Part shown: piece by piece, positions 34,709 through 43,239 of the stretch
Layout of the letters: each line of letters starts with the position of its first letter
How positions within the stretch are numbered: the first letter of the stretch is position 1
NCBI GenBank assembly: GCA_963825595.1
Contig: CAWGUE010000020.1
Location: forward strand, 1-64,000
DNA length: 64,000 nt
Source of the DNA: JARFQH01 sp963825595
GTDB lineage: Bacteria > Desulfobacterota > Desulfobacteria > Desulfobacterales > SG8-13
Direction of reading: 5' to 3'
Position numbers and translations under genes: made by a program
The notes under the pieces: model-generated
Database searches by the model: none
Told to the model about the DNA's origin: nothing
Seen by the model: the letters and a program-made list of their open reading frames with translations, nothing else

Positions 34709-34802
34709 ATATAAATACGTCCCGCTGCGTGTCGGAGCAAATCGTAAAGCCTTATATCCCATAAATACCGTATGGCGAAGTCCACGGCCGTTGAGGTAAC
34801 AC

Positions 34803-35465
34803 TCAACCGTCAAGATTGACGGTTTCCACGATCACCCTAGCCGTCCCCTTTTCATAAAAGCCAAGTTTTTTGGCCGCCCCTGCACTCAAATCGATAATTC
34901 TCCCGTCTATAAATGGTCCGCGGTCATTGACCCGTAGGATAATCTGACGCTTGTTGTCCAGGTTGGTCACACGCACGAAGGTGGGCAGGGGCAGGAACTT
35001 GTGGGCTGCATTGAGTCCGTTGGGATCGAATGCCTCACCATTGGCCGTCATATGCCCGCCCCTCTGCCGGTAGGTTTCATAGCCGTACCAGGAGGCGATC
35101 CCCTTTTTTTTATAGTTTCGCGCCTTTTCGACGCTCATGGGCACGTAGCGTTTTCCTTTGACCACGTATGGCGATGTCTTGACGCGGCCCTGCTTTATGG
35201 CATCTTTGGGCGGCAAATCGTCGATGGATTCGATATCTGCGTGGGTCAGCGGCCAGGTTAACGGGGCCAAGACGACCGGGATGGTGAATTTACCGACGGT
35301 ATACACGGTTTTGCCGGCAAATTTTGTGACTTTATAGCCTGCTTTTACAGTTCCTTTTGTGACCTTGTAGGTGGTTTTGACAATACCGCAGGCAAGCAGG
35401 CCGAGGCAGGCAACCACTATGATCATACGGAAAAAACCGAGATAAATTATTTGAGGCTTTGTCAT
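34803..35465 (-). CDS. rlpA: RlpA-like lipoprotein (septal ring lytic transglycosylase family)
   Basis: This 220-residue protein has a lipobox LGLLAC near residue 25 that suggests a lipoprotein; the start could be the internal Met14. The RlpA double-psi barrel occupies about 120-215: GIASWYG, MTANGEAFD, LNAAHKFLPLPTFVRV and VNDRGPFIDGRIIDLS. RlpA binds or cleaves peptide-free glycan at division sites. No SPOR domain is present. Confidence 0.88.
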   Translation of the reverse strand: MTKPQIIYLGFFRMIIVVACLGLLACGIVKTTYKVTKGTVKAGYKVTKFAGKTVYTVGKFTIPVVLAPLTWPLTHADIESIDDLPPKDAIKQGRVKTSPYVVKGKRYVPMSVEKARNYKKKGIASWYGYETYRQRGGHMTANGEAFDPNGLNAAHKFLPLPTFVRVTNLDNKRQIILRVNDRGPFIDGRIIDLSAGAAKKLGFYEKGTARVIVETVNLDG

Positions 35466-35762
35466 TATAACCCACAGGGACCGATCTTCCGAGGCTTTAG
35501 CCTCTATTTCATATCATTTTTTAACTCTCCTGAAAATTGTTCATGATATATGGGGCTAATAATCAGGCAATAAATGTCACAATGTGGCATAAAATGCCTA
35601 TGGATTCGGAAGTTAAATCCGGTAATCACCCGGATGAGTGCTTCATGCAAATATGACTTAAGTGTCTGTAATAGAATATAAAGTTAGAATTTTCGCCTTT
35701 AAGTCGATCTTTTTGCACAATTCTTGCTTTAATAATCACTTAACGGCTCATATTCTGACGCC

Positions 35763-35998
35763 AATATCGCTGAGAGATCTGCCTTCGGAAGTATTTCGGT
35801 TACGTCCCCGGAAAGGACGTTACGAAAGTTCCCGATGTCGCTCCCGGAAAGAGTCGCCGTTGGGAGCTTCTGAAGTGAGGCCTTGACCCTTTACACCGAA
35901 GAGTCAAGGACCGATGGTAGGGGGTGGTGGCCCCGTCGCGGAGAGCGCTCAGGTATTAAGAAAAGGTCAGCCTGTGACGGCAGGTTGGCTTTTTCTTG
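35763..35998 (+). ncRNA. Candidate free-standing structured RNA (6S-like or CsrB/RsmZ-like)
   Basis: A closing helix AATA/CTGAG (35763-35774) with CTCAG/TATT (35948-35957) encloses four hairpins: ACGTCC/GGACGT (35802, 35815), GCTCCC/GGGAGC (35840, 35862), CCTTGAC/GTCAAGG (35881, 35903) and GGGG/CCCC (35920, 35931). A strong terminator follows and no plus-strand gene lies downstream. The size of about 200 bases and the CCTTGA...TCAAGG hairpin recall 6S RNA. Six GGA motifs, some in hairpin loops, recall CsrA-binding RNAs. Neither identity is proven. Confidence 0.45.
35965..35998 (+). terminator. Intrinsic terminator of the structured RNA
   Basis: GTCAGCCTG (35966-35974), loop TGACGG and CAGGTTGGC (35981-35989), a 9-base stem with two G-T pairs, followed by TTTTTCTT. 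Confidence 0.8.
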
Positions 35999-36060
35999 TT
36001 CATAGCACCAATTCGGTACGCACCTACCCGTTGGTTTCCTCCTGCAATAGACAACCGCTG

Positions 36061-36957
36061 CTAACCGCCCCCAGGCGTTTCTTCGACAATATCCGCCAGA
36101 CGATCGGGAAAATCGGTAATGATTCCATCGACGCCGGCGGCAATCAACCGCCGCATGTCTTTATCCTCGTTGACCGTCCAAACAGCGACATTCAGGTTAC
36201 GGCCGTGAGCTGCCTCGACAAACATATGTGATGCAACTTCGCGGCCTCTGAAAGTCTTCGGCACCAATAGAGCCTGCTCTGTCGGCGAGTATAGAGCGGT
36301 CAGTCCTATCCGGTTGAGCAGATAAAACCGCATCGCATCGGCGGGGCCGGCCGAAGTGGCCACACGCGGGCAGGCCCTGCGGAAGCGCTCCAGCGTCCCC
36401 GAATGTGCCGATGCCACCAGGACGCTGGCGGTTCGATTATACGTGTGTAACTCTGAGCATAGCGACTGGCTTGTTGTGGGACTGTCCTCCTTGAGTTCAA
36501 TGATCAGGGGTGTGTCGTCAACGGTCGCAAAGACTTCCGGCAGTGTGGGGACCGTGATGCCGCGGTTTCTGAACGGAAAGCTTCGGCCGGCATCGGCTGT
36601 CCAGTGATAGCCGGCATCCAGCTTTTTGAGCTGAATCAGGGGTATTGCATTCACGGCGCCATGGCCATTGGTGGTGCGGTCTACCGTGGCGTCGTGCAAA
36701 ACGACCAAGTGTTCGTCGGCAGTCGTGCGGACATCCATTTCGAGGACATCGGCGCCGGCCGTCAGGCTGAGTCGGAACACGGCCAAAGTGTTTTCGGGCC
36801 CCAGTCCGCGACCGCCGCGGTGCGCGATGACTCTGAAATCGGCCGGAGCAAAGTACGGGTGCAGGGCGGCCGGCCGGGCTCGCAGCCACATGACACATAA
36901 TATGGCCGCGACGAGAGCCACGGCCGCAAGCGCTATATTCAGGATTCGTTTTCCCAT
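36061..36957 (-). CDS. Membrane-anchored glycerophosphodiester phosphodiesterase
   Basis: This 298-residue protein has one N-terminal helix (LNIALAAVALVAAILCVMW) that anchors or exports it. The GDPD domain shows IAHRGGRGLGPENTL, GADVLEMDVRTTAD (E/D metal site) and VVLHDATVDRTTNG. It hydrolyses deacylated phospholipids to glycerol-3-phosphate and an alcohol. It lies five bases after the DUF6279 lipoprotein gene in one operon. The glpD remnant nearby is probably unrelated. Confidence 0.9.
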   Translation of the reverse strand: MGKRILNIALAAVALVAAILCVMWLRARPAALHPYFAPADFRVIAHRGGRGLGPENTLAVFRLSLTAGADVLEMDVRTTADEHLVVLHDATVDRTTNGHGAVNAIPLIQLKKLDAGYHWTADAGRSFPFRNRGITVPTLPEVFATVDDTPLIIELKEDSPTTSQSLCSELHTYNRTASVLVASAHSGTLERFRRACPRVATSAGPADAMRFYLLNRIGLTALYSPTEQALLVPKTFRGREVASHMFVEAAHGRNLNVAVWTVNEDKDMRRLIAAGVDGIITDFPDRLADIVEETPGGG

Positions 36958-36962
36958 CGCAT

Positions 36963-37853
36963 CTAATAATCGGGTAAATATATGCCGGCCCGATTCGCTT
37001 TCAATGCCGGATCGCAGCTGAGTCGATCAAGATCCGTCACCAAGGATTGGAGACGGTTGGAAAAGTGGGTTTTCTGCGTTGGTGATAGTGTATTTGACAG
37101 TTCAGCCAGCAAGGCAAGGGTGCGTTCGGTATTGATATCGATTTTCTCCTGATAATTTTCGGTCCTTAATTTTCGGGAGTTGGTGAGTAAATCAAAGAAT
37201 TCGGTTTTGAATTTGACAGAGTTGTCCCGATGCTCTGCGAGATGCTTGGCTGCATGTTGAACCCTGCGACGGTGCGCGATCCAATCCGCGGCAATCGGTT
37301 CAAGCTGAGCGCTCCACTTGGCCACCGCTTGCTTTTGAGATCCGGTCAAGTGTGAAAACCAGTAACTCAGTCGCTTTTGCATGCGCTTCTGACGGGTTCG
37401 ATTGACCTCCTGTGGCGGGGGCTCGACAAACTTGCTTTCCATTTCTCGGTTTTTCCTTTCGAGGTTTTCGAAGAGTTCAGAGATCTGCTCGTCTGTGGCC
37501 GAGACAAGTATGTCGATAATATCGGGCGTAATTTGTTCAAGAAGGATGTACCAATGCCGGGTGAGTCGGTCGTTGTAAACGGCCAGGCGCTCCAATGTAA
37601 GCGCTTGGCCGTCGATCTCGACATCTCGGCGTATTTCTCTAATAAATCCGGCGTATTGGGGAAGTTGTGTCCGGCAATGCCAGTCCAACTGGTGAGCCAG
37701 CCGTGCGCTGACCTGACTGCTCTGGCTGCGGTCCAGGGAAACGTAATCGTCCACATACCAGGGAATGAGCCAGTCCAGGTTGGGATAGAGCACCCTGGGA
37801 CTGCAGGCGATTATCATCGAAATCAGTAGAGGTAATATCGGTATTCTTTTCAT
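36963..37853 (-). CDS. DUF6279 family lipoprotein
   Basis: This 296-residue protein has an N-terminal lipoprotein signal (LLISMIIACSP, Cys near residue 17). It begins its mature part with LYPNLDWLIPWYVDDYVSL, typical of DUF6279, and is otherwise a long helical protein rich in Arg, Gln and Glu. It is exported and lipid-anchored, of unknown role. First gene of a two-gene operon with the GDPD gene. Confidence 0.78.
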   Translation of the reverse strand: MKRIPILPLLISMIIACSPRVLYPNLDWLIPWYVDDYVSLDRSQSSQVSARLAHQLDWHCRTQLPQYAGFIREIRRDVEIDGQALTLERLAVYNDRLTRHWYILLEQITPDIIDILVSATDEQISELFENLERKNREMESKFVEPPPQEVNRTRQKRMQKRLSYWFSHLTGSQKQAVAKWSAQLEPIAADWIAHRRRVQHAAKHLAEHRDNSVKFKTEFFDLLTNSRKLRTENYQEKIDINTERTLALLAELSNTLSPTQKTHFSNRLQSLVTDLDRLSCDPALKANRAGIYLPDY

Positions 37854-38066
37854 AGATCCATTATCAGACTCATCGGTGGAAATTCAAGTCGGTAACCGCA
37901 GATATGGATCCGCTGTTGCGAGCAGAAGGACTGGTATTCCCAAATAAAAGCATTACGTTTGCATTATTTGGAGAGGTGCTGAAGATCCCGACCATTCAGC
38001 TTCGCCGGCGGAATGGGTGTTCAGATTAGCCCGGCAGAACGGAAATCCGATCCTAAAGGAGTTTGC

Positions 38067-39110
38067 ATGCCCACACAATCAAAACCGGAATGGCTGTTCC
38101 TGACCATTGCCTGTCTTATTATTCCCATGGCTGCATATGCACACGAAATCAGCGCACCGCAAACCGCCGCCAGGATGGCCCGGGCGGCGAACGTGTTTCT
38201 CAATGCGCTTTCACCCCAGCAACGTAATACGGCTTCCTTTGCCTTCGAAGACAAGGAACGTTACGATTGGCATTACGTACCCAGAAGTCGGGCCGGACTG
38301 GCTCTTAAAAATATGACCTCGGATCAGCGTGCCCTTGCCTTGGGGTTTTTGAAGACCGGATTGAGCCAAAAAGGGTATGGAAAAACCACCGCCATCATAA
38401 AACTCGAAGCGGTGCTGCGCGAAATCGAAACCTGGAACTGGCTGGGACGGGATCCGGACAAGTATTTCTTTTCATTTTTCGGCCAACCGTCCTATACCGG
38501 CGCCTGGGGCTGGCGGGTGGAGGGCCACCATCTGTCGCTCAACGTCACGATCGTCCAGGGGCACCTGTTCGCAACGGCGCCACGATTCCTGGGGGCCAAT
38601 CCGGCTGAAGTTACGAAGGGGGACCTGAGCGGCGAGCGTACATTGGCTGCTGAAGAAGACATGGCCCGCAAGCTTCTTAAGTCAATGAATCGGCAACAGT
38701 TTAAAAAAACCGTGTTCCGCGAACGTGCGTACAGCGACATTGTAACCGGTACTGATGAGACGGTTTTTCCCCTCGAACCGGTGGGCATCTCGGCCCGGGA
38801 CTTGACCGGGGTGCAGTTCGATATGCTGGCCGGACTGATCGACGAATATCTGTCGACCATGGCGCCTGAAATTGCACGACAGCGCATGGCGGCCATCCGC
38901 AACAGCGGCATGGAGCTGGTGCATTTCGGCTGGGCCGGCGGTGTCGAACCGGGTCAACCCCACTACTATCGCATCCAGGGAACCACTTTTCTTGTCGAGT
39001 ACGACAACGTCCAAAACGGGGCCAATCACATCCACACTGTTTGGCGGGATTTCGACGGTGATTTCGGCCGTGATCTCCTGCGCGAACATTACCGGGCGGA
39101 ACATCCCTAA
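38067..39110 (+). CDS. Exported DUF3500 protein
   Basis: This 347-residue protein has a signal peptide (LFLTIACLIIPMAAYA, cut near residue 25). The start is ATG 38067 with TAAAGGAG; a frame from 38013 adds 18 unsupported residues. DUF3500 hallmarks are WHYVPRSRAGLALKNM near 65 and the ending GTTFLVEYDNVQNGANHIHTVWRD, with the last His-rich part possibly binding a metal. The function is not established. Confidence 0.85.
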   Translation: MPTQSKPEWLFLTIACLIIPMAAYAHEISAPQTAARMARAANVFLNALSPQQRNTASFAFEDKERYDWHYVPRSRAGLALKNMTSDQRALALGFLKTGLSQKGYGKTTAIIKLEAVLREIETWNWLGRDPDKYFFSFFGQPSYTGAWGWRVEGHHLSLNVTIVQGHLFATAPRFLGANPAEVTKGDLSGERTLAAEEDMARKLLKSMNRQQFKKTVFRERAYSDIVTGTDETVFPLEPVGISARDLTGVQFDMLAGLIDEYLSTMAPEIARQRMAAIRNSGMELVHFGWAGGVEPGQPHYYRIQGTTFLVEYDNVQNGANHIHTVWRDFDGDFGRDLLREHYRAEHP

Positions 39111-39286
39111 TCACCAACTTATACTGACAGATAAAGCTCCATGATTCTAAAGAAGGAAGGGGTAGCGGACCTGAAGTGGTTTCGAGTTTATCTCCTTCGG
39201 GAGGGATAGATGTTTTTAAAGATGCCTTGATATGCTATGTAAACCGAAACGCCACTCTCAACTTCTGAATAAAGGAAAAACCATCC

Positions 39287-39547
39287 ATGGGTCTCTTTGA
39301 ATTTGCGATGATTTTATCTGTGGTTGTCGCGCTGTATAATATTCAGCAAATCAAGCTCATCTTAAGGGACAAGGGCTACACGGTTGATGCGTTCAGGGGT
39401 TGGCTGAAGGATTATCGGCGTTTCAAAGGGCTGATTCCAAAGGAGCCTTCCGAAAAGGTTAAAACCAAGTATAACATGATCCTCAATGGTCTGCATTTCT
39501 CCTTGTTAGGAACGGTCTTGTTTGCGATCCTGGTTTTGACTCGATAG
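39287..39547 (+). CDS. Small membrane protein
   Basis: This 86-residue protein has hydrophobic helices at both ends (FEFAMILSVVVALYNI and LHFSLLGTVLFAILVL) and a basic middle (GWLKDYRRFKGLIPKEPSE). AAAGGAAAAACC precedes the ATG. Family unknown; it resembles the 75-residue protein at 34481 in layout. Confidence 0.6.
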   Translation: MGLFEFAMILSVVVALYNIQQIKLILRDKGYTVDAFRGWLKDYRRFKGLIPKEPSEKVKTKYNMILNGLHFSLLGTVLFAILVLTR

Positions 39548-39588
39548 CATTTTCTATCCTCCATTCGGCAGAAAACTGATCATATCTC

Positions 39589-40518
39589 TCAAACTTCTGC
39601 GGATTCGTATGCCTCCAAGACTGGATCGACATCCCGGCATTTACGCTCCAGTTGATGAATGACCTGCCTCATCGTTTCTTCCGATAACATTCGGGGCTGA
39701 ATATATTGAAATAGGGATGCAAATTGCTTAGGATTGACGACCGGGAGGCCGTCGGCGGATGTGCGTTTGACAAACCAGCCGGGCAGGGCGACAATCGCCC
39801 TGACCATCACCGGTTCGTCGACAGCACTGGACAACCATTCCGAAAGCCAGTTGGCCTGGCGGTCGGCCTTTTCGATGGTTTGCCTGTCTGTGCCCTTTGG
39901 GAACCGAAGAACCCTTCCATTGTACTCCACCGTTGCGTCCTGCATTCGGTTTTTCGTTGTCGGCTTCAATCTGGCTTTGGTCTCGATAGCGAAAATTCCC
40001 TTGCTGCCAACCACGATGTGATCGATAGTGAAGTTATCCGCCGGGAAGTCGTGATACACATGATACCCATCACGATGGAGCTGGTGAAGGTCCTGCCCCA
40101 CTGCAACCTGGCTGTCGTAACCCAGGCGCAACAATTTGCGGCGGCCCAAATGCCTGGTCATCTTAAAAAAACTGATACAAATCAATATCAGCGGCAACAG
40201 GCACACCAGACCCAATTCCATCACGTTGAACGGCTTTTTGGCGAAGTAAAGATAGGAAATGTAAGCGGCGTAAGTGTAAACCGGGATTATAATCAGGAAG
40301 ACAAAGGTGATCATGATTTCCTGATTTCGATGGGCAAGTTCTTTCAGTAGTGACTGGCCGGGTGATCGCAGAAAGTTTCGGGTAAACGGCAACCGGAGTT
40401 TTTGGGAACGGTAATATTTTCGAATCAGAAATAGAAAGAGCAATAGGACCAAAAATATGGCACTGATCAAGATAACCAAAGGCTCGTGGAGAATCGATTG
40501 TAGCTCAGCCCGCTTCAC
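39589..40518 (-). CDS. NERD-domain membrane protein
   Basis: This 309-residue protein has three or four N-terminal helices (LVILISAIFLVLLLFLF, ITFVFLIIIPVYTYAA and others). The NERD domain at about 140-260 contains FTIDHIVVGSKGIFAIETKARLKP, with the D-x-x-V and E-x-K residues of the nuclease-related fold. GTG 40518 is preferred because AAAGGAG lies at the right distance; a TTG at 40545 is an alternative. Substrate unknown. Confidence 0.8.
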   Translation of the reverse strand: MKRAELQSILHEPLVILISAIFLVLLLFLFLIRKYYRSQKLRLPFTRNFLRSPGQSLLKELAHRNQEIMITFVFLIIIPVYTYAAYISYLYFAKKPFNVMELGLVCLLPLILICISFFKMTRHLGRRKLLRLGYDSQVAVGQDLHQLHRDGYHVYHDFPADNFTIDHIVVGSKGIFAIETKARLKPTTKNRMQDATVEYNGRVLRFPKGTDRQTIEKADRQANWLSEWLSSAVDEPVMVRAIVALPGWFVKRTSADGLPVVNPKQFASLFQYIQPRMLSEETMRQVIHQLERKCRDVDPVLEAYESAEV

Positions 40519-40610
40519 GCTAAATACTCCTTTGATAGGCGGCAAATTCGACGTGCACCCGAGATAGGTTGCCTCTTTCTTTACAGTCCCCCCGGCACGC
40601 CCAGAGCGAT

Positions 40611-41303
40611 TTATTGCCGCCTGATCTTGCGGTAATAGGAATCAGCCAGGTATATTGCCGCCAGGGGATTGTGGCCCGTCACCCGATCTTTGACCGCCAA
40701 CACCGTTGTTGGGGCTTGGGCGTGCTTGAAGAACAGTGAGTCATGGCCTACGCATAATCCCAGTACAATGTTGAACTCGGTTTTTGAATGGTTCAACAGT
40801 TTGGCCTGAAAAATTGGGTTGCACATGGCCTCGTCCGTTCCGCGGTATATTTTATCTTTATCGGAGATCCCGATCTTTTCCTTGGGAGTCCTTCCCGCTT
40901 TGCAGAGTACCGAAACCACGTCAAATCCACGTTCTTTCAGGATTTGCTCCACGATTCCAGCCTCCTTTGCCAGGCCGATGCAGAATGCGAGCCCCAGGAG
41001 CGTATAGCCCATCTTCTCGGCAAACTCGCATATCTCGACGATGCGGGACTTGGTAGGCTGCATGATATAGGGTTGCTGTTCGCGGTTGGCATAGCAATCG
41101 GCCTCCTGGAGTGAGGCCTTGTGTGCAAATTCCAGGGTATGGGCTGTTTCGTATTCCTTGTTGGCTTCGGAGAGAATTTTTTTCAAGGTGAGGGTGGGGC
41201 AGTTTTTCGAGCCCTTGCCGTCCGGGGTCATGCAGATCCTCTGCGGGGTCGCGAGACCACATTCGGCGCATTTAGCAAGCGTTTTCCGTTCGTTTTTCTT
41301 CAC
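40611..41303 (-). CDS. DUF1847 metal-binding protein
   Basis: This 230-residue protein probably starts at GTG 41303. It begins with a Cys cluster (KCAECG, later NCP) and contains IVEICEFAEKMGYTLLGLAFCIGLAKE and GLCVGHDSLFFKHAQAPTTVLAVKDRV, the typical DUF1847 features. Conserved Cys residues (for example AMCNP, LCVGHD) suggest a metal or Fe-S site. The family is common in strict anaerobes; its function is unknown. Confidence 0.82.
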   Translation of the reverse strand: MKKNERKTLAKCAECGLATPQRICMTPDGKGSKNCPTLTLKKILSEANKEYETAHTLEFAHKASLQEADCYANREQQPYIMQPTKSRIVEICEFAEKMGYTLLGLAFCIGLAKEAGIVEQILKERGFDVVSVLCKAGRTPKEKIGISDKDKIYRGTDEAMCNPIFQAKLLNHSKTEFNIVLGLCVGHDSLFFKHAQAPTTVLAVKDRVTGHNPLAAIYLADSYYRKIRRQ

Positions 41304-41349
41304 GATCGCAACTCCTCTCCCGTCAATAAAAACAATCCGATGACTGCAC

Positions 41350-41634
41350 TTACGGCCGCTTGTCCGTCAACACCAATTTTTTAAGCGTATTGCTTATCCA
41401 GCGGCCTGGCAGGATGCTGAAGGCATACCCGATAGAAGCGAGCATGACGTAAATGGCTCCTGTTCCTAGCATACCGTGATCCGGTTGGATAATGCGAGGG
41501 GCCAGTAAAACGGCCACAGCGACACCGATCAGGATGCGCCATGTGTCTGGCGAAAAGAGGATATAAAAAATGATATAGCTGGTTGTCAGGGGTCTTTTAC
41601 GCAAGAGCCCGCCTTTGAGTGATGTGAAAAACAC
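41350..41634 (-). CDS. Hypothetical membrane protein
   Basis: This 94-residue protein has an N-terminal basic segment and three hydrophobic stretches (SYIIFYILFSPDTW, ILIGVAVAVLLAPRII, GAIYVMLASIGYAFSILP). GTG 41634 with AAGAGG six bases upstream is preferred over a frame from 41709. Family unknown. Confidence 0.5.
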   Translation of the reverse strand: MFFTSLKGGLLRKRPLTTSYIIFYILFSPDTWRILIGVAVAVLLAPRIIQPDHGMLGTGAIYVMLASIGYAFSILPGRWISNTLKKLVLTDKRP

Positions 41635-41863
41635 AGGATGCCTCTTAATATGGCGCGGTGCGGATGCTGGGGATTGTTGTATGGCACACCCCTCCCGCGT
41701 TGACAACAAACTTTTTGCGATCTACAGGTACGTTCATGAACATTCAACACGTCGATATAAAACATATTTCAAAGGCAATATCATACCTCAGGGAGTGTTG
41801 CGGGTCAAATTGGAGCATACGGTTTGAAGGGCCGGCAAGGTCATCCCCGAAAGGATTCGAATC

Positions 41864-42265
41864 ATGAGAATACATTCAAGCATAAAGGTGCGCGGTTATC
41901 ATCTCGACATGTTCCGTCACGTGAACAACGCCCGTTACCTGGAGTTTCTGGAAGAAGGCCGTTGGGCCTATTTCGATGCGAATCCCCAGTTTTTCTACCG
42001 GCTGAGAGGCGTGACCTTCTTTGTGGTTAATATCAACATCAATTATCGGCGTCCGGCGTCCTTGGGAGACATGCTCGACGTCCAAACCCGGCTTTCAAAA
42101 ATCGGCAATACCAGCGGTGTCCTGCGGCAGGAAATCTACAACGCGAAAACCGAGGATTTGATTGTCGATGCCGACATCACCTTTGTCATCGCCGATGCCA
42201 AAACCCAAAAACCGCTGAACCTGAAAGAGCTTTTTAACGACGTCATCTCCGATTTGATAAACTGA
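41864..42265 (+). CDS. Hotdog-fold acyl-CoA thioesterase (YbgC/4HBT-like)
   Basis: This 133-residue protein has the 4HBT active-site region YHLDMFRHVNNARYLEFLEEGR (the Asp lies at the usual catalytic position), followed by VNININYRRPASLGDMLDV. Such enzymes hydrolyse acyl-CoA thioesters. It converges with the selenoprotein gene. Confidence 0.88.
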   Translation: MRIHSSIKVRGYHLDMFRHVNNARYLEFLEEGRWAYFDANPQFFYRLRGVTFFVVNININYRRPASLGDMLDVQTRLSKIGNTSGVLRQEIYNAKTEDLIVDADITFVIADAKTQKPLNLKELFNDVISDLIN

Positions 42266-42344
42266 CTGTCTTCTAAAATTAACCCCGCGAAGGTTGCCTG
42301 TAACCCCTGTAACGGTAACGCTGCTGTCCACAAATTGCTTGATT

Positions 42345-43157
42345 TCATTTATCCGCCGGGTCCGGCCGTTTCCACTTGTAAGGCAGTTCACGAATGGTGC
42401 CCGGCTGGGTCATGGTCTTCAGGGCGTCCAGCATATCCAGGATGATACGGCGCTGGCGCTTTACGTTGCCCGGTTCACCGAACATACTGCCGCGTGCAAA
42501 CTTAACCAGCAGGGCGCGGGGCGGTTTGATGTACGCCATCCGGTCGGGCATGTTTCCCATGGAGATGGTCGGAATGCCGGCCTCTTCGGTCATCCGTTGA
42601 ATCAGACCAACTGTCTGATGGCACTTGGGTCAGACCGGCACCAGCAAAACCACCTCGACACCATCGGCCTTGATCCGTGAGATAAATTTCGGGACCGTTT
42701 CCGTGACCAGGGTCGCCACATCGTTGACATAGCTGAAACTGTAGTGCGTATCGACCAGCTTGCCGATGACCCTTTCCGCCTCCAGTTCGATCAGGCGGTG
42801 GATGGGAAAAATGACGTTGATGTCCTCCTCTGCCAGGCTGTGATCGTATTGTGCGTGGGCGATGCCGATATCGTCCTGGCGCACGGTTTTGGGTATTTCC
42901 CGCAGGGATGGGTCACCGTGAATCGAGGTTGTCTCGAAGGCCGGCTGGCTGTCTTTCAGATACAGGCCGCCGCTGGTGACCAGTGCGAAGGTCTGCTGCG
43001 ACGGCTGACCCGTGTATGGTGTCCATGGCACATCATCGGGATCGACCAGTGGATATTTTTTAACGATTTCCGTCATATTTCCCGCCTGGAAGTCCGCCAG
43101 ACTCTCCTCCACCCATTTTTCGTAAGCCGGTTTGAATTTTACTAGATCGATTGGCAT
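42345..43157 (-). CDS. Selenoprotein, GrdB/PrdB-type (glycine/proline reductase selenoprotein B family)
   Basis: The gene is 270 residues if TGA 42632-42630 is read as selenocysteine (residue 176). Upstream of the TGA the chain is GVEVVLLVPV; downstream it continues in frame as PKCHQTVGLIQRMTEEAGIPTIS. The motif is therefore UxxC (U176-P-K-C179), exactly as in the PrdB/GrdB-like family, where VLLVPVUPxCHQ is characteristic. A SECIS-like hairpin follows at once. The start is ATG 43157 with AAAGGA six bases upstream. The family acts in Stickland-type reductive deamination or in related reductive steps; the usual partner genes (grdE, prdA) are absent, so the substrate is unknown. Confidence 0.9.
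42601..42619 (-). promoter_or_regulatory. Bacterial SECIS hairpin of the selenoprotein
   Basis: On the minus strand ATCAGAC and GTCTGAT form a perfect 7-base stem with the loop AGTTG, beginning 10 bases after the UGA codon (42632-42630). Position, size and a loop with exposed G/U fit a bacterial SECIS that recruits SelB. Confidence 0.8.
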
Positions 43158-43239
43158 CGTCATTCCTTTCTCAGGTTCAGACCGTCGATCGTGATCGACG
43201 GTCACGTTTCGATTTAATGGGGTCTGTCGGCCCCGTGCC

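Larger units (their letters stand above)
35466..36060. other. Intergenic region with a structured RNA
   Basis: These 595 bases between the divergent rlpA and the end of the GDPD gene contain no convincing protein gene. Bases 35763-35998 form the RNA candidate described separately. The left 300 bases are AT-rich and would hold the promoters of rlpA and of the RNA. Confidence 0.6.

Noticed and set aside
42345..42593. A separate small gene after the stop at 42630
   Set aside because: The frame is continuous with the upstream gene across a TGA that fits a selenocysteine codon with a SECIS-like hairpin; it is the C-terminal part of the selenoprotein.
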